NCBI GenBank assembly: GCA_036924085.1
Contig: JAVGWX010000012.1
Coordinates: 7,526,478-7,590,477 of the forward strand
Length of the DNA stretch: 64,000 nucleotides
Direction: 5' to 3'
Source: Ariolimax columbianus
Taxonomy: Eukaryota; Mollusca; Gastropoda; Stylommatophora; Arionidae
In this document: positions 22,569-33,697 of the stretch, in pieces
Layout: every line of letters begins with the position of its first letter
Position numbering within the stretch: position 1 is the stretch's first letter
The notes under the pieces: model-generated
Told to the model about the DNA's origin: nothing
The model's database searches: none
Seen by the model: only the letters and a program-made list of their open reading frames with translations
Position numbers and translations under genes: made by a program

Positions 22569-23555
22569 GTAAGAGATTAACAATATGCGCATTTAAGAAG
22601 CATAGTATTGTCGGAAAAAAGCATAGCTATGTAAAATATATCCATAAGCGAATAAGTGTGCTGCTAAAATAGCCTAGATTAAAGCCATTTCCTCCAATTA
22701 TTTTCTTCATCTCACTATTAAGTGAATTAATAAGTCAGATGTTGGACATAAGATAAATAAACAAAGTGAATTAATAGATCATATGTTAGACAACAAATAA
22801 ATACAGAAAGTGGATTAACATTTCATTAGTTAGACAACAAATAAATACACAAAGTGAATTAATAGATCATATGTTACTCAACAAATAAATACACCAATTG
22901 GATTAATATTTCATTATTTAGACAACAAATAAATACACAAAGTGAATTAATCGATCAGACGTTGAAAAACAAAATTAATTTGTGTTTTAAATCTAATGAC
23001 AAATCAGAAGACCTGGTTTATAATTTACAATGGAAGATTTTGGAGAAGAAACATGGACATTCTCTTCTTATTCGTTCATGCTCAAACAAGGTCTCCGTTT
23101 CTCTTACAAAGAACACTGTTGTTTGCAAATAAAGTAAAGATCGGTTAACACGTCAGTGTGTCGTTTTGGGATTATGGTTTTAGCTCATATATGTCTTGAC
23201 TAATGACAAACTAGGGATGATGTGGTCATTATCACACCAATTGTCTAGACCAAAATTACACTAGGGAAGATGTGGCCATCATCACGATACCTGTCTTGAC
23301 TTGGGAAAGAAATACAGTCACTGACCTAGAGGTTTTAATATGGCCCACTACTAATCGTGCTATCACGGTTCATAACCAGTATTACTGGATTTCTTGTAAT
23401 GTATTTTTGTTGTGTCAAATTGCTGTTTTAAAAACATTCACGTTTTTTATGATTTGTTCCTCGGATGAAGGTGACTAAACTTAATTTAAACTGGTTTAGA
23501 AGACTGCAGAATCTGTACACAATCCATTGCTTCTACTCCACTTGAACTAAAACTA
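22569..23555 (+). other. intron after C2, end of block 2
   Basis: Carries the block 2 copy of the about 44-bp degenerate repeat, then two or three weak units of the 50-bp repeat. From about 23300 the sequence no longer matches block 1. No gene seen. Confidence 0.6.
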
Positions 23556-23559
23556 ACTA

Positions 23560-24080
23560 TGTGCATCAAATCTATTCATGAATGCCGGAACCGACGCTGT
23601 CAGTATTTCTTGTGGAAATGCATTACAACATTCGTCTGGTTTGACTAAAGAATATATTTCTTAATAACTAATCTGGATCTTTTTGTAATACATTTACAAC
23701 TGTGTCCACATATTATTGTAGTCGGCTATACTTTCAAAAATTTATTGTAATCTAATTAAACATGTCCCTTGATTTTTTTTTATAAACCTGTATTAAATCA
23801 CTTCGAACTCTTGTTTTTTTTCTAGACATTGTAGGCCAGCTTATCTGAGTCTTTCTTCATAACTATAATTACAGAATCCCACTATCAGTTGTGTCGCTCT
23901 TCCTTGTATCATTTCCATCATGTTTGTATCCCTTCTATGATAAGGACTCCACACCTGAACACAGTACTACAATCTGACCCTTACTAATAAATTGAGCAGT
24001 TTGACCATCACTTCTTTACTTTAATGTTAAATACTTTTCTTTTTTATATCTAACATTGCATTTGCTGTTTTGAACTGCTA
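23560..24080 (-). pseudogene. CR1-type LINE, RT C-terminal remnant
   Basis: On the minus strand it reads YCVQVWSPYHRRDTNMMEMI then YSYEERLR and LQCLEKK, the typical C-terminal region of CR1/L2-type reverse transcriptases. Further 3' a weak FFSQ...CISTRNTDSV stretch matches the usual end of such ORFs in shifted frames. Many stops and frameshifts; 5' end missing. Confidence 0.75.
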
Positions 24081-24082
24081 CT

Positions 24083-24593
24083 TCATTTGACAAGGTGTGG
24101 AAATAGGAACTTAAAGTCAAGCTACGAAGAAGTGAAGTATCTGGAAACATGTACAGATGGATCAGCCACTACCTCGAAAACAGAACAGCCAGAGTTCAAG
24201 TACAAGGGCAGATGAGCAAAAAGGTGACACTGGAGCACAGAGTACCCCAAGGTGGAGTACAGTCACCCACAGTTTTTCTGGTGTATATATACAACATCAT
24301 AGATAATATACTAAGAAGAGTCCACAGCTCCATGTTTGTAGACGATCTGGCTATGTGGACCTCTGAAACAAATCTCACTGTAGCAAACAATCGGATGCAT
24401 CAGGCCTCAACATCGTTGGAGGAGGGGGCGAAATAATGAGGAAAAAACAACATGTACGATACTCTCGCTTTAAAATAAACCACAGAATACCAAAAATAAG
24501 TCTTAATGGCAAAAATCTGCGGCTAAACGACAACCCAATCTATTTGGGCGTCACATTTGACCGGCGCATGACATGGACAAGTCAGATCGAGAG
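24083..24593 (+). pseudogene. I-like LINE: RT palm region, left half of an interrupted copy
   Basis: Starts at the FDKVW region of RT and reads ISHYLENRTARVQVQGQMSK, PQGGVQSPTVF and FVDDLAMW; the last is the catalytic Asp-Asp motif (24337-24354 region). A frameshift follows near 24436, then KISLNGKNLRLNDNPIYLGV. At 24593 it is interrupted by a nested element and resumes at 26116 with the duplicated AGATCGAGAG. The 5' end is truncated within RT. This and 26116-27581 form one element. Confidence 0.87.
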
Positions 24594-26115
24594 CACTACC
24601 AGGAGTGGAGCCTGCGGCTTAAATTGACTTAACACGCCAATACTGTAGAATGACTGTCAAATCGAGAGCACCTTCGTGGGGTCTAATAGTGAACATGTGC
24701 TGGTATTAGACCCACGGAAGACAGGTCAGTCTCTTAACCCCCTAATGAAAGAGCGTCTGCTATGGTAATCTAATCTTAACTCTGCAGAAATCGCAGGTTC
24801 CAGAAACGTGGCCGTTGACAAACTAAAAAGCCCTCTATTGATACGTCCGGTCAAATATTGAACGGGTGCTGGAAATAGACCCTCGGAAGACAGGTCTGTT
24901 TTACCCTACTAATGGCAGGGCGTTGCTACGGTAATCCTACTGTAATCCGAGAGGAGCCGCATACATTTGGTTCAAGTACTAGACTGATAAGCCAACGGCG
25001 CGAGGCTACAAGGTGAGGGATTACGGCCGACCGCCTCTAAGCCAAAATCCCACCCAAAAGCTCAGCACGATTGCAAAGGGAGGCTTCGACATGGTAGGGA
25101 CCTGAGGCTCCCGCTCCAGCCCCGCCCTGTCGAGCCGCAGAATGACGTCTCTGCCGTCCGCCGATCAAAGCGGGCGGGAAGCTGCTCGATTTTCACCCCA
25201 TACGGCGATGAGGTATGAAACCATTTGTAGAAGACTTAGTTCTCGGTCGGGGTGCCCTAATCAGTAAATCAGCTACCTCACTGCGAACTGCTGAGACTCA
25301 ACCATGAGATATGTCCGCACACCAGGCGAACAACATCTCCGTGCAATGACCAGGCTTGTCCCCTGGTCAAATGCACTATTTCGAGAGGAATCACAGGTCG
25401 CTGACATTTGGTCCACGTGCTTGGCTGACAAGCTACCATCTGAGGGACTACGGCGGAACGCCTCTAAGCCAGAATCCCGCCCTAAATCTCAGCACCGCTG
25501 TGATGGGAGGCTACAACATGGCTGGGGCTTGCGTCTCAGCCCGGCTCGGTCGAGCCGCAGAAATGCACCTGGTAAAATGCACTCCTGTCTCGCTCTTTTC
25601 CTCTGTCTGCTATCAGTCATCCCAATGGACGCAGAAGAGATGCAGTCCAGCGGACATTGCACCTCCTGCCCTATTGTGACAACCTCCCTGGTGGCGGGGA
25701 ATGCTAGGCGTACCATCACTGCAGATGAGCCGAGAAAATAAAGGGAGCAAAGAGATACCTCACTCATATGCACATGCTACGTTTCTGGCAGGACGTGACG
25801 ATCCTGGGACAAAGTCACACTAGACTGCCTCTCTTCCGGGATAGTACAAACTAGTACATAGTCCATCATATCAGTGCCAAACCCTATCGACACGAGTAGG
25901 GAAGACTCGATAGTCCTGCAAGACAACTTCCTAAGAGAGACAACTCTGACCAAAAACAACTGCTGCCTTAGGCTGGGGACAGCCAAAGGCTAAGGAGGGC
26001 AACCCTACAGAAACGCCTGTTGAAATCGGATGCACTGAGCCACAGGCTTAACAAAATAAAACAGAGCAACGTAAATATTGCTGGAAACAGCGTACGATAA
26101 AGAAGAAGAAAAAGA
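24594..26115 (+). mobile_element. nested non-autonomous rRNA-headed retroelement
   Basis: Inserted in the RT of the related LINE with a 10-bp duplication AGATCGAGAG at 24584-24593 and 26116-26125. Order: a truncated 18S piece (ACCAGGAGTGGAGCCTGCGG), a short 28S piece with TCTAATAGTGAACATGTGCT at about 24682, a fuller 28S 3'-end copy (TACCCTACTAATGGCAGGGC at about 24903 through CTGCGAACTGCTGAGACTCA at about 25282), and a third partial 28S piece (CTACCATCTGAGGGACTACG at about 25433). Then come non-rRNA leader, a module TCGGATGCACTGAGCC, and the tail AACAGCGTACGATAAAGAAG. No coding region. The tail matches the LINE, so it is likely mobilised by it. Confidence 0.9.
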
Positions 26116-26675
26116 AGATCGAGAGAAACCGAATGAGAACCAGACAAAGAATGGCAATCATGAGGCAACTTGCTGGCACAAGCTGGGGAGCAGACGAAAG
26201 AATACTCAAGAAACTGTACACTGGAAGAGAGAGACCAGTTCTCGAGTATGGCATTGCGGCATGGACAACAGCAGCAAAGACGAACTTTGATCAAATTAGC
26301 AAACTTCAAAACCAAGCCATGAGAGTTATAACAGGAGGCATGAAGTTAACGCCAATTGTAGAACTTGAAAAGATTACAAAACTGCAATCCATGACCGATA
26401 GAAGAGACTGCAGAGCCCAGCTGCAGTCAGAGAAACTCCGAAGACTGACTGACCATCCAATGCACCAGAGACTAAACAATTTGGGAAATGAGAAACTAAA
26501 GCGGAGAAACTTTGCAGAAATAGCCAAAGCAAAGATGCACGAAGATCCCATAAACGCACTAACAACACCAACGCCCAACACTACTGTACGAAAACCTACC
26601 TGGAGGCAGCATATATTTCCAGAGGTGGTAGAAAATATACCAGGTATTGGAAACAAAAACTGCCAGACTGAATAA
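26116..26675 (+). pseudogene. I-like LINE: RT C-terminal half, right side of the interruption
   Basis: Resumes with RNRMRTRQRMAIMRQLAGTS and continues through VLEYGIAAWTTAAK, MRVITGGMKLTPI and EVVENIPGIGNKNCQTE. This is the RT thumb and linker of the element cut at 24593. An in-frame TAA at about 26673 replaces a Lys codon seen in the other copies and separates it from RNase H. Confidence 0.88.
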
Positions 26676-26693
26676 GAAAGGAGAGATACTACC

Positions 26694-27533
26694 GTGAGCT
26701 ACATAATGGAAAACTACCAAAGCATGGACTGGACCCATGCATACACCGACGGTTCTGTAACAAACACAACACAGAACGGAGGGACAGGAGCACTCCTGAA
26801 CCTACCAAATGGCAGAAAAATAACACTGTCGTTCGCTACTGGTAAGTACACAAGCAACATCAGAGCGGAGGCAGAGGCACTGACGGCAGCAGTGGAAGAA
26901 ATGGTGACACATAAAGAAAATGAAAGCCATACAGTCCTGCTTACAGATGCTCTAGCCGTAGTCACAGCGCTAAAAAGCCTGAAAAACACTGAGCTTAATG
27001 AGTTAAGAGCAGTACTCTGTCAACTATGCCAGCAGTCCGCACCAAAAAGGGTAGTGGTACAGTGGGTCCCATCACACTGCAACATCCAAGGCAACGAGGA
27101 GGCAGACAGACTGGCAAAAGAAGGTGCAAGACTACCACAAACAGATGCTAGTATGACGTACGAAGATTCAAAACGGCTCATCAAAGCCAGATACATGACC
27201 AAATGGGAAACCGAACATACTGGTTACACCAAAAACGATGCCTATTACCAGTTGATCCGAAGAGAGCAGGTCGTTGTCTTCAGACTTCGCACTGGCCACA
27301 ATAGACTAAGGTACCACCTATTCAACAAATTGAAGATAGGTGGTACCGACGAATGCCCGTGCGGTACTGGTAAAATGACCGCTGAACATCTGCTGCAGAA
27401 CTGCCCGACATACGAGGATCAGAGAGAGCAGATGTGGCCATCACCAGTGGAACTGCAAGACAAGCTCTATGGCAGTGTCGACAGCCTCAGGATGACCGCC
27501 GCTTTTTTCCAAAAAATAATGGTTACTGTCTGA
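26694..27533 (+). CDS. I-like LINE RNase H domain, best preserved copy
   Basis: 279 codons from an internal Met. RNase H type I with catalytic residues in place: Asp19 (AYTDGS), Glu61 (RAEAEAL), Asp85 (LLTDALAV), and His128 and Asp138 in WVPSHCNIQGNEEADRLAKE. A C-terminal zinc-like motif CPCGTGKMTAEHLLQNC follows at about residue 220. RNase H degrades the RNA strand of the RT product. In the family it is the C-terminus of a larger polyprotein; here an upstream TAA separates it, so the Met is not a true start. The 3' end is TGACTGCGTACGAAGAAG with an extended GAA tract to about 27581. RNase H plus APE endonuclease places the family near the I superfamily; the exact clade is not assigned. Confidence 0.88.
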   Translation: MSYIMENYQSMDWTHAYTDGSVTNTTQNGGTGALLNLPNGRKITLSFATGKYTSNIRAEAEALTAAVEEMVTHKENESHTVLLTDALAVVTALKSLKNTELNELRAVLCQLCQQSAPKRVVVQWVPSHCNIQGNEEADRLAKEGARLPQTDASMTYEDSKRLIKARYMTKWETEHTGYTKNDAYYQLIRREQVVVFRLRTGHNRLRYHLFNKLKIGGTDECPCGTGKMTAEHLLQNCPTYEDQREQMWPSPVELQDKLYGSVDSLRMTAAFFQKIMVTV

Positions 27534-27581
27534 CTGCGTACGAAGAAGAAGAAGAAGAAGAAGAAGAAGAAGAAGAAGAAG

Positions 27582-27700
27582 ATCAATGTGTTCTGTTGTT
27601 GTCTGAAGCGATTGTTGCTGATATGATCAATGCGTTCTGTTGTTGTCTGAAGCATTGTTGCTGATATGATCAATGGGTTCTGTTGCCTGGCACCACTACT
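27582..27700 (+). repeat. short direct repeat after the LINE tail
   Basis: Two and a half units of about 47 bp with GATCAATG and TTCTGTTGTTGTCTGAAGC. May be a small local duplication; not a clear target-site duplication. Confidence 0.6.
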
Positions 27701-27769
27701 GCTGACTTGTTCAATCTACATATTTTCCTTGATATAAAGATGCAGTAGGCCTCTCTTTTTTCTTGAACA

Positions 27770-27930
27770 ATCTGCCAGGTAGCAAACTGGTTAATAAGTT
27801 GGTTAGGTTATCTGGGTTCGGTTCCCAGTTCGTGCTGGATTTTGTTTCTGATCGCACAAACTGGGTACCAGAACTCGGGGGTCGATGTGAGCTGAGCATA
27901 TCAGCTCTTGTGTGCTGTTGATCAGGATAA
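27770..27930 (+). mobile_element. possible second tRNA-related SINE fragment
   Basis: Contains an A-box-like TAGCAAACTGG at about 27780 and a B-box-like GGTTCGGTTCCC about 45 bp later, the spacing expected for a Pol III promoter. It differs from the SINE at 36309-36560. No flanking duplication was found. Confidence 0.45.
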
Positions 27931-27934
27931 TATA

Positions 27935-28335
27935 GGCCAAACACAACTTACCCAATATGGGCCAAAAAGCAAGTTCTCAATATGGGCCAAACACTAAATT
28001 CCCAATATGGGTCAAACATCATATTCCCAAATAGGGGCCAAACACCAAGTTCCAAATATGGGCCAAACACCAAATTTCCAATATGGGTCAAACATCATAT
28101 TCCCAAATAGGGGCTAAACACCAAGTTCCCAATATGGGCCAAACACCAAGTTCCCAATATGGACCAAACACATAGTTCCCAATATGGGCCAAACACCAAG
28201 TTCCCAATAGGGGCCAAACACCATATTCCCAAAATGGGCCAAACACCAAATTCCCAATATGGGCCAAACACCAAGTTCCCAATAAGGACCAAACACAAGA
28301 CCCCCAATATAGGCCAAACACCATATTCCCAAAAT
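27935..28335 (+). repeat. 25-bp minisatellite
   Basis: About 16 units of CAATATGGGCCAAACACCAA plus GTTCC, with variants. Open frames through it are periodic artefacts. Confidence 0.92.
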
Positions 28336-28951
28336 GCCACACTGCATGTAAATTGGTTTTCTTTAACATTACTTTTATGCTGAAAAAGTGTTGCTGGGCC
28401 TGGAAAGAGTGCACAGAATGGTGACACTGTAAGCTACTAGGCATGTTGAGAGAAACATCTCAGGAGGTTTGGGCATGTGGCTGGTTACCATATCTTATAT
28501 AAATTGTAAACTACCAAAATAGAAATGGGCATTGTTTAATGATTTGGTATGTATTTGTTTAAGATGCATGCTCCGTGGGAAGAGGAAAAGGTATTGATGG
28601 ATTGGTTGATACTGAAAAACGTGAATATGTGCTCTCCTTAATGCCGTTTAATATGAGGCTTCTCAGCAGACGCACTGCTACAGGGATGATTGAATCAATC
28701 TCTACACTATTGACTAGCCTGCCAATAGCACATTCTGTTTTCAGGCACATGTAATGCGTTCATCGTCAGTATGTTGAACCTGACCCTGAGGATGTATCGT
28801 TGTTTTGTTTTTCAGTTATCGCTAGTATGTCACTTTACGAAAGCATAACATTTACTACATAAATGCTTTTTAACAAATTGATACTATGTATATAACATCT
28901 TATAAATTGTTTAGTAAATATCGTAAATGTTTACTTCCTAATGTGAAACAG
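28336..28951 (+). other. intron before exon D
   Basis: No gene or repeat recognised. Ends with the acceptor CTAATGTGAAACAG. Confidence 0.5.
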
Positions 28952-29170
28952 CACCAGGTTGAGTTGGTGAGAATGAATGAAGAGCTCATGGCATTGCAGA
29001 AGACTCAGAGGGAGCTAGATGATAAATTTAAGCAAATGGTGACAAGTTTTGACAAGATGAGTGAAGAGAGAAACAGTGAAAAACTGATTCACTTGGATAA
29101 TCAACGGCTGGATCAAGAAGGAGTGAACAATGACAGCTTACAGGCTCTTCGTGCCCAATTTTTGAAGCAG
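28952..29170 (+). CDS. coiled-coil exon D
   Basis: 219 bp (73 codons), phase 0; acceptor GTGAAACAG, donor CAG|GTAAGTGAATG. Begins HQVELVRMNEELMALQKTQR and contains LDDKFKQMVTSFDKMSEERN. It is paralogous to exon E: the same His-acid start after AAACAG, the same DDKF...MxSF core, the same SEExNSE motif and a similar length. So D and E arose by exon duplication older than the A-B-A-C block. Strong heptad pattern, no named domain. Confidence 0.85.
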
Positions 29171-31450
29171 GTAAGTGAATGAAGAATAACTTATTATTCT
29201 GGTTAAGCAGAGAACTGGATGCTCTGCCCCCTATTCATAATTTGAGCAAAGTTCTTGAGCTCTACCTTTGAGGCTCCAAATCATATCCTTCAATTTTGCA
29301 TATGACACTGAACACCATGATGATCTCCTACGCCTTTCAGACACCCCACTCACTTCTTGATCTTTGCATTTGTGTCCAATCTATGTACTTCAGCTCCCAG
29401 TTAAAACTGCAAACTTTCTTTTTGAACTCTGTTCATGAAACTCTACACTTTCTTTTTGAGCCCCACTTACTTGATGTCATTCCTTATTCTTAAGCTCAAC
29501 TGTTAAGACATCATTGAGGTTTCAAACTCATTTCTTCAGCTCCATCTCGACATTCAAAACCTCTTTCAGCCTTATCGTTGTGCTCCCACACCCCAAACCT
29601 CATTCACAATTATACTTGAGCTGCTACACTCCAAACCTCCTTCAGTTTCATTCTTGAGCTCCCACACAACAAGCATCCTTCAGATTCGTCCTTGAGCTTC
29701 CACACCCCAAAGCTCCTTCAGCTTCATTCTTGAGTGCCCACACTCCAAACCTCCTTCAACTTTATCGTTGAGCTGCCACACCCCAAACATCATTCAGCTT
29801 CATCCTTGAGCTCCCACACTCCAAACCTCCTTCAGCTTCATCCTTGAGCTGCCACACCCCAAACATCATTCAACTTTATCCTTGAGCGCCCACACCCCAA
29901 ACCTCCTTCAGTTTATCCTTGACCACCCACACCCCAAACCTCCTTCAGCTTTATCCTTGAGCACCCACACCCCAAACCTCCTTCAGCTTTATCCTTGAGC
30001 ACCCACACCCCAAACCTCCTTCAGCTTCATCCTTAAGCACCCACATCCCAAGCATCCTTCAGCTTCATCCTTAAGCTCCCACACCCCAAACCTCCTTCAG
30101 CTTTATCCTTGAGCACCCACATTCTCTACTTGTTTTTTGTTTTGTTCTTTAGGCTTCAAACTTTCTTGAGCTCTGCACCACACACTCTAAAATGTAAATT
30201 TGATCTCTGCACGTAATAGTCCGAACTGCCATTAACTCAACCTTTGAGACTCAAAACTAGTGTCTTCAGCTCTCCACATCAGATTTTGAATCGTCTTCTG
30301 GGTCTGTCATTGAGAATGAACCTTCTTGTTCTTCGCACATCTTCAGCTCCGGCCTTGAGACTGAACCTCTTTCTTGAAGTGGCCTTTAAGACTTCAAATT
30401 CTCCTCGGATGTGTGTCCTTAAGAAAAAAATAATCTCTTCTTGATCTCTGCATTTGACCTTCTATCTTTTTCTTTCACTCTACCATTGAGACTCTAAAAC
30501 GTACACTTGAACTCTGCCATTAAGATGACAATCTCTTTTGTTTGCATCTGTTCTTGAGACCTCAACATCTTTATATGGCCACCCTTTGGACTCTAAATGC
30601 TCTTCTTGGTCTCCACCCGTAAGACTCCAAAATATTATTGATCTCCTCCCCATAAGGCACAAAACTCTTCTCTTGAACTCTGCCCTTTAAACTATAAATT
30701 CCTTTTTTGATATCCATTTAAAGTCAAATTTCTCTTCTTGTACTCACCATTGGAACTCCCAGCCTTCATCTTGAGCTCTGCTCTTGTGACTCCACTCTTT
30801 TTAACATTTTAATTAGGATGTCAAAATCTCTTTTGGATTTTCACTCTTGAGACACCAAGTGCTCTTCTTGATCTCAACCTTTTATACCCCAAACTGTATT
30901 CTTGATGTCCTCACCATACTTGAACCATACTATATGTATGATCTCCAATACTCCAAACTCTTTTCTTGATGTCCTCACCATACTTGAACCATACTATATG
31001 TATGATCTCCAATACTCCAAACTCTTTTCTTGATCTCCACCTTTAGACTATATAACGTTATTTTTCTCCACGCGTTAGTCAAACTCTCTTCTTCAGCTGT
31101 GCATTGAGACTCCAAACTCTATTTTACGCATGTCAATAAGACTCAAAATATTTTGATGATATCCACCGTTTAAACTCAAAACTCTCTCTGAGCTCTGCCA
31201 TTGAGACTCCAAACTCTATTTTATATTTGTTAGTGACAACTTAAATTCATTGTATATATCCACCATTTAAACGCAATACTGTCTCCTTTGGGCTCTACCA
31301 CCCAGACTCAAAACGCTTCTTTACATCTGCCCGTGAGACACCAAAATATTCTCGCTTTGATCTCGAGCCTTGAGATTCCAAACTTGTTTCTTGACCTCCA
31401 CGACTCCAAACTGTCGTTGAATACTGAGCATACTATACCATTATGCATAT
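29171..31450 (+). repeat. degenerate 35-40 bp minisatellite filling most of an intron
   Basis: The clearest part is about 29600-30125, 38-bp units of CCTCCTTCAGCTTCATCCTT plus GAGCTCCCACACCCCAAA. On both sides the same pattern (ACTCCAAACTC, CTTGATCTCCACC, TTGAGACTCC) decays gradually, as expected of an old array re-expanded in the middle. No gene seen. Confidence 0.85.
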
Positions 31451-31815
31451 ATATCTTCTGATTCTTAGTGAACCTGTACATCTACGGGAACATAAGCACC
31501 TGTGAAGGTCCCATCTCTGATGTGAACTGGGTGTAGCCAGGTGGGGGATTTCCTGCTTAGCCGTATAGGCTCGAGCAGCTTTTTGCTCCACTATGGAAGG
31601 TGGTTAACTGATGTGCGAGTCAATCCTAATAAACTCAAAGACTAGAACCAAGTAGACCCGCAGCCTGTTAGGCATCATCTAAGCTGCTCTATTAAACCAC
31701 CTAACCATGGCCGGTGCTATGCCATGCCACACAGCTACTCCTCTTACGACATGCTCTCTGTGGGGCAGTGGTGCTATTATTGTCCTTGTCATACCTAGAT
31801 CCCGGCAAACCTCTC
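31451..31815. other. intron stretch without recognised features
   Basis: No open frame of note. Contains AGGTGGGGGATTTCCTGCTT and other unique sequence; nothing assigned. Confidence 0.4.
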
Positions 31816-31817
31816 GG

Positions 31818-31865
<48 letters not shown>

Positions 31866-31874
31866 GCGCGCGCG
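31816..31874. repeat. TA / CA / CG microsatellite
   Basis: Tracts of TATATA, then about 15 CA units, then GCGCGC, directly before the left end of the mariner element. Confidence 0.9.
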
Positions 31875-32030
31875 ATGTAGGCTCAAATAAAACCGGTACT
31901 TTTTGTTCCAGCTCTACCTAAATGGGTTATAGCGTGCTGGAACTACTATCAATAGTTAGGGGCACTTCTGTGCTATTAACTTCTAGGTGGCCCAGTTGCC
32001 ATGACCTGTCAAGTGACAGATGTAATAAAA

Positions 32031-33402
32031 ATGGCAGACAACATTATTAGTGCTTGTATGGGACAACGTGCTGTGATGAAGTTTCTTGTGAAAGAAATCG
32101 TGAAACCTGCGGAAATTTACAGAAGACTGCAATGACAATACGGGGATGGGACACTCAGCCGCTGTAATACATTTGAATATTGTAAACACTTTAGAGAAGG
32201 CCGTACATCCGTGATTGATGATCCCGGCCCTGGTGGCTCTCAACCCACCACAGTCATTCCTGCAACTATTCAGATTATGGAACGCCTTATTCTAAAAATT
32301 CGACGCATAACCTGTCTCGAAATTACGCAAGAGTACGGTGAACACTATTATTCATGAACATTTGCATTTTTGGAAGGTTAGTGCACGTTGGGTGCCAAGA
32401 CAGCTTTCCATTTTTGACTGGTAAAAAGTAGCTCAACCCTGCACTGGCTTGAAGGAACGTTTAGGCTTAGAAGGGCATGATTTCTTGGATCGCTTTAATA
32501 CATCTGACGAAACCTAGGCACACCATTACATGTGACGAAACCTAGGCGCAACACTACATGTGACGAAACCTAGGCGCAATATTACATGTGAGAAAACCTG
32601 GGCGCAACATTACATGTGACAAAACCTAGGCATAACATTATATGTGACAAAACCTAGGCGCAACATTATATGTGACAAAACCTAGGCGCAACATTACATG
32701 TGACTAAACATAGGCGCAAAATTTCATGTGACAAAACATGGGCGCAACATTACATGTGACAAAACCTAGGCTCAACATTACATGTGACAAAACCTAGACG
32801 CAACATTACATGTGACAAAACCTAGGCATAACATTATATGTGACAAAACCTAGGCACAACATTACATGTGACAAAACCTAGGTGCAACATAATACTCCTG
32901 CATCAAAACGAGCATCCAAGCAGTGAAAACATACGTAATCACCACCACCCAACAAATTGAGGACAATTGCGTCTGCAGATAAAGTGATGGCAAGTGTTTT
33001 CTGGAACAAACTTGGCTTCATTCATGTTGAAATTATATCCCTTAGTGCCACTATCACCAATGACCAGAGCATACGCATTTTGAATGATGTGCATAACCGC
33101 ATGGTTTGATCATGAAGTGCCTCCTTCTCCTGCAAGATCACACTTGACCTCGTATGGCTAACCGCAGTATGTGCCATCTGTAGGAACTCAGCTGGGAAGT
33201 ATTGCCAAATCCAATGTATAGCAAAGATCTCAACCCAAGCGATGTCCACTTTTTTGGATCCCTAACAAAGTTCCTTAGAGATCAGCATCTCAACACTAAT
33301 GACGAAGTGAAACAGGCTGTTCTGGATTGGTTCAGGCATACTGACAAATCGTGCTACGCTGAAGCTTTTCAGGCATTACCAAATGCTAGGATAAGTGTAT
33401 AA
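32031..33402 (+). pseudogene. mariner transposase, broken
   Basis: Begins MADNIISACMGQRAVMKFLV, the N-terminal helix-turn-helix region, with KPAEIYRRLQ then a stop, then YGDGTLSRCNTFEYCKHFRE and GRTSVIDDPGPGG. The catalytic region reads TSDETxAHHY, with Trp replaced by TAG. The C-terminal YSKDLNPSDVHFFGSLTKFL carries the third catalytic Asp. Between the second and third catalytic motifs lies a 28-bp minisatellite. Stops and frameshifts make it inactive. Confidence 0.88.
32495..32895 (+). repeat. 28-bp minisatellite grown from the mariner DETW motif
   Basis: About 14 units of ACATGTGACAAAACCTAGGC plus GCAACATT. The first unit is the transposase catalytic stretch itself (GACGAAACCTAGGCACACCA), so the array arose by reiteration of this 28-bp piece. 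Confidence 0.9.
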
Positions 33403-33546
33403 CCATTGCAGGCGATTATATAAACAAATAAATGACTTTCATGACTTCATTCATTTATTGTTTGTCCTTATAAAAAATGTCACGGTATGACTTGAACGCC
33501 CCTCGTGTGTATATATCTTTCATTGTACGAGTTATGGGCATGTGAT

Positions 33547-33554
<8 letters not shown>

Positions 33555-33619
<65 letters not shown>

Positions 33620-33661
33620 CATACATACATGCATGCATGCATGCATGCATGCATGCATACA

Positions 33662-33695
<34 letters not shown>
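33555..33695. repeat. AT / ATAC / ATGC compound microsatellite
   Basis: TA repeats, then CATA repeats, then GCAT repeats, then CATA again. Open frames here are artefacts. Confidence 0.95.

Positions 33696-33697
<2 letters not shown>

Larger units (their letters stand above)
12859..23220. repeat. tandem segmental duplication, block 2
   Basis: Direct repeat of 191-10470, same strand and order. It differs by a longer AT tract, scattered substitutions, a lost splice donor in exon B2 and a shrunken 50-bp minisatellite. The junction between blocks is made of retroelement fragments. Confidence 0.93.
31865..33508 (+). mobile_element. mariner-type DNA transposon relic
   Basis: Imperfect terminal inverted repeats: left TCAAATAAAACCGGTACTTT (about 31880-31900), right (reverse complement) TCAAGTCATACCGTGACATT (about 33474-33495), the right one preceded by ACGAGGGGCG as in many mariners. 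The element holds the transposase pseudogene at 32031-33402 and lies between microsatellites, so a TA duplication cannot be resolved. Confidence 0.85.

Noticed and set aside
28088..28444. Overlapping open frames rich in Trp-Pro-Leu-Gly
   Set aside because: Translation of the 25-bp minisatellite.
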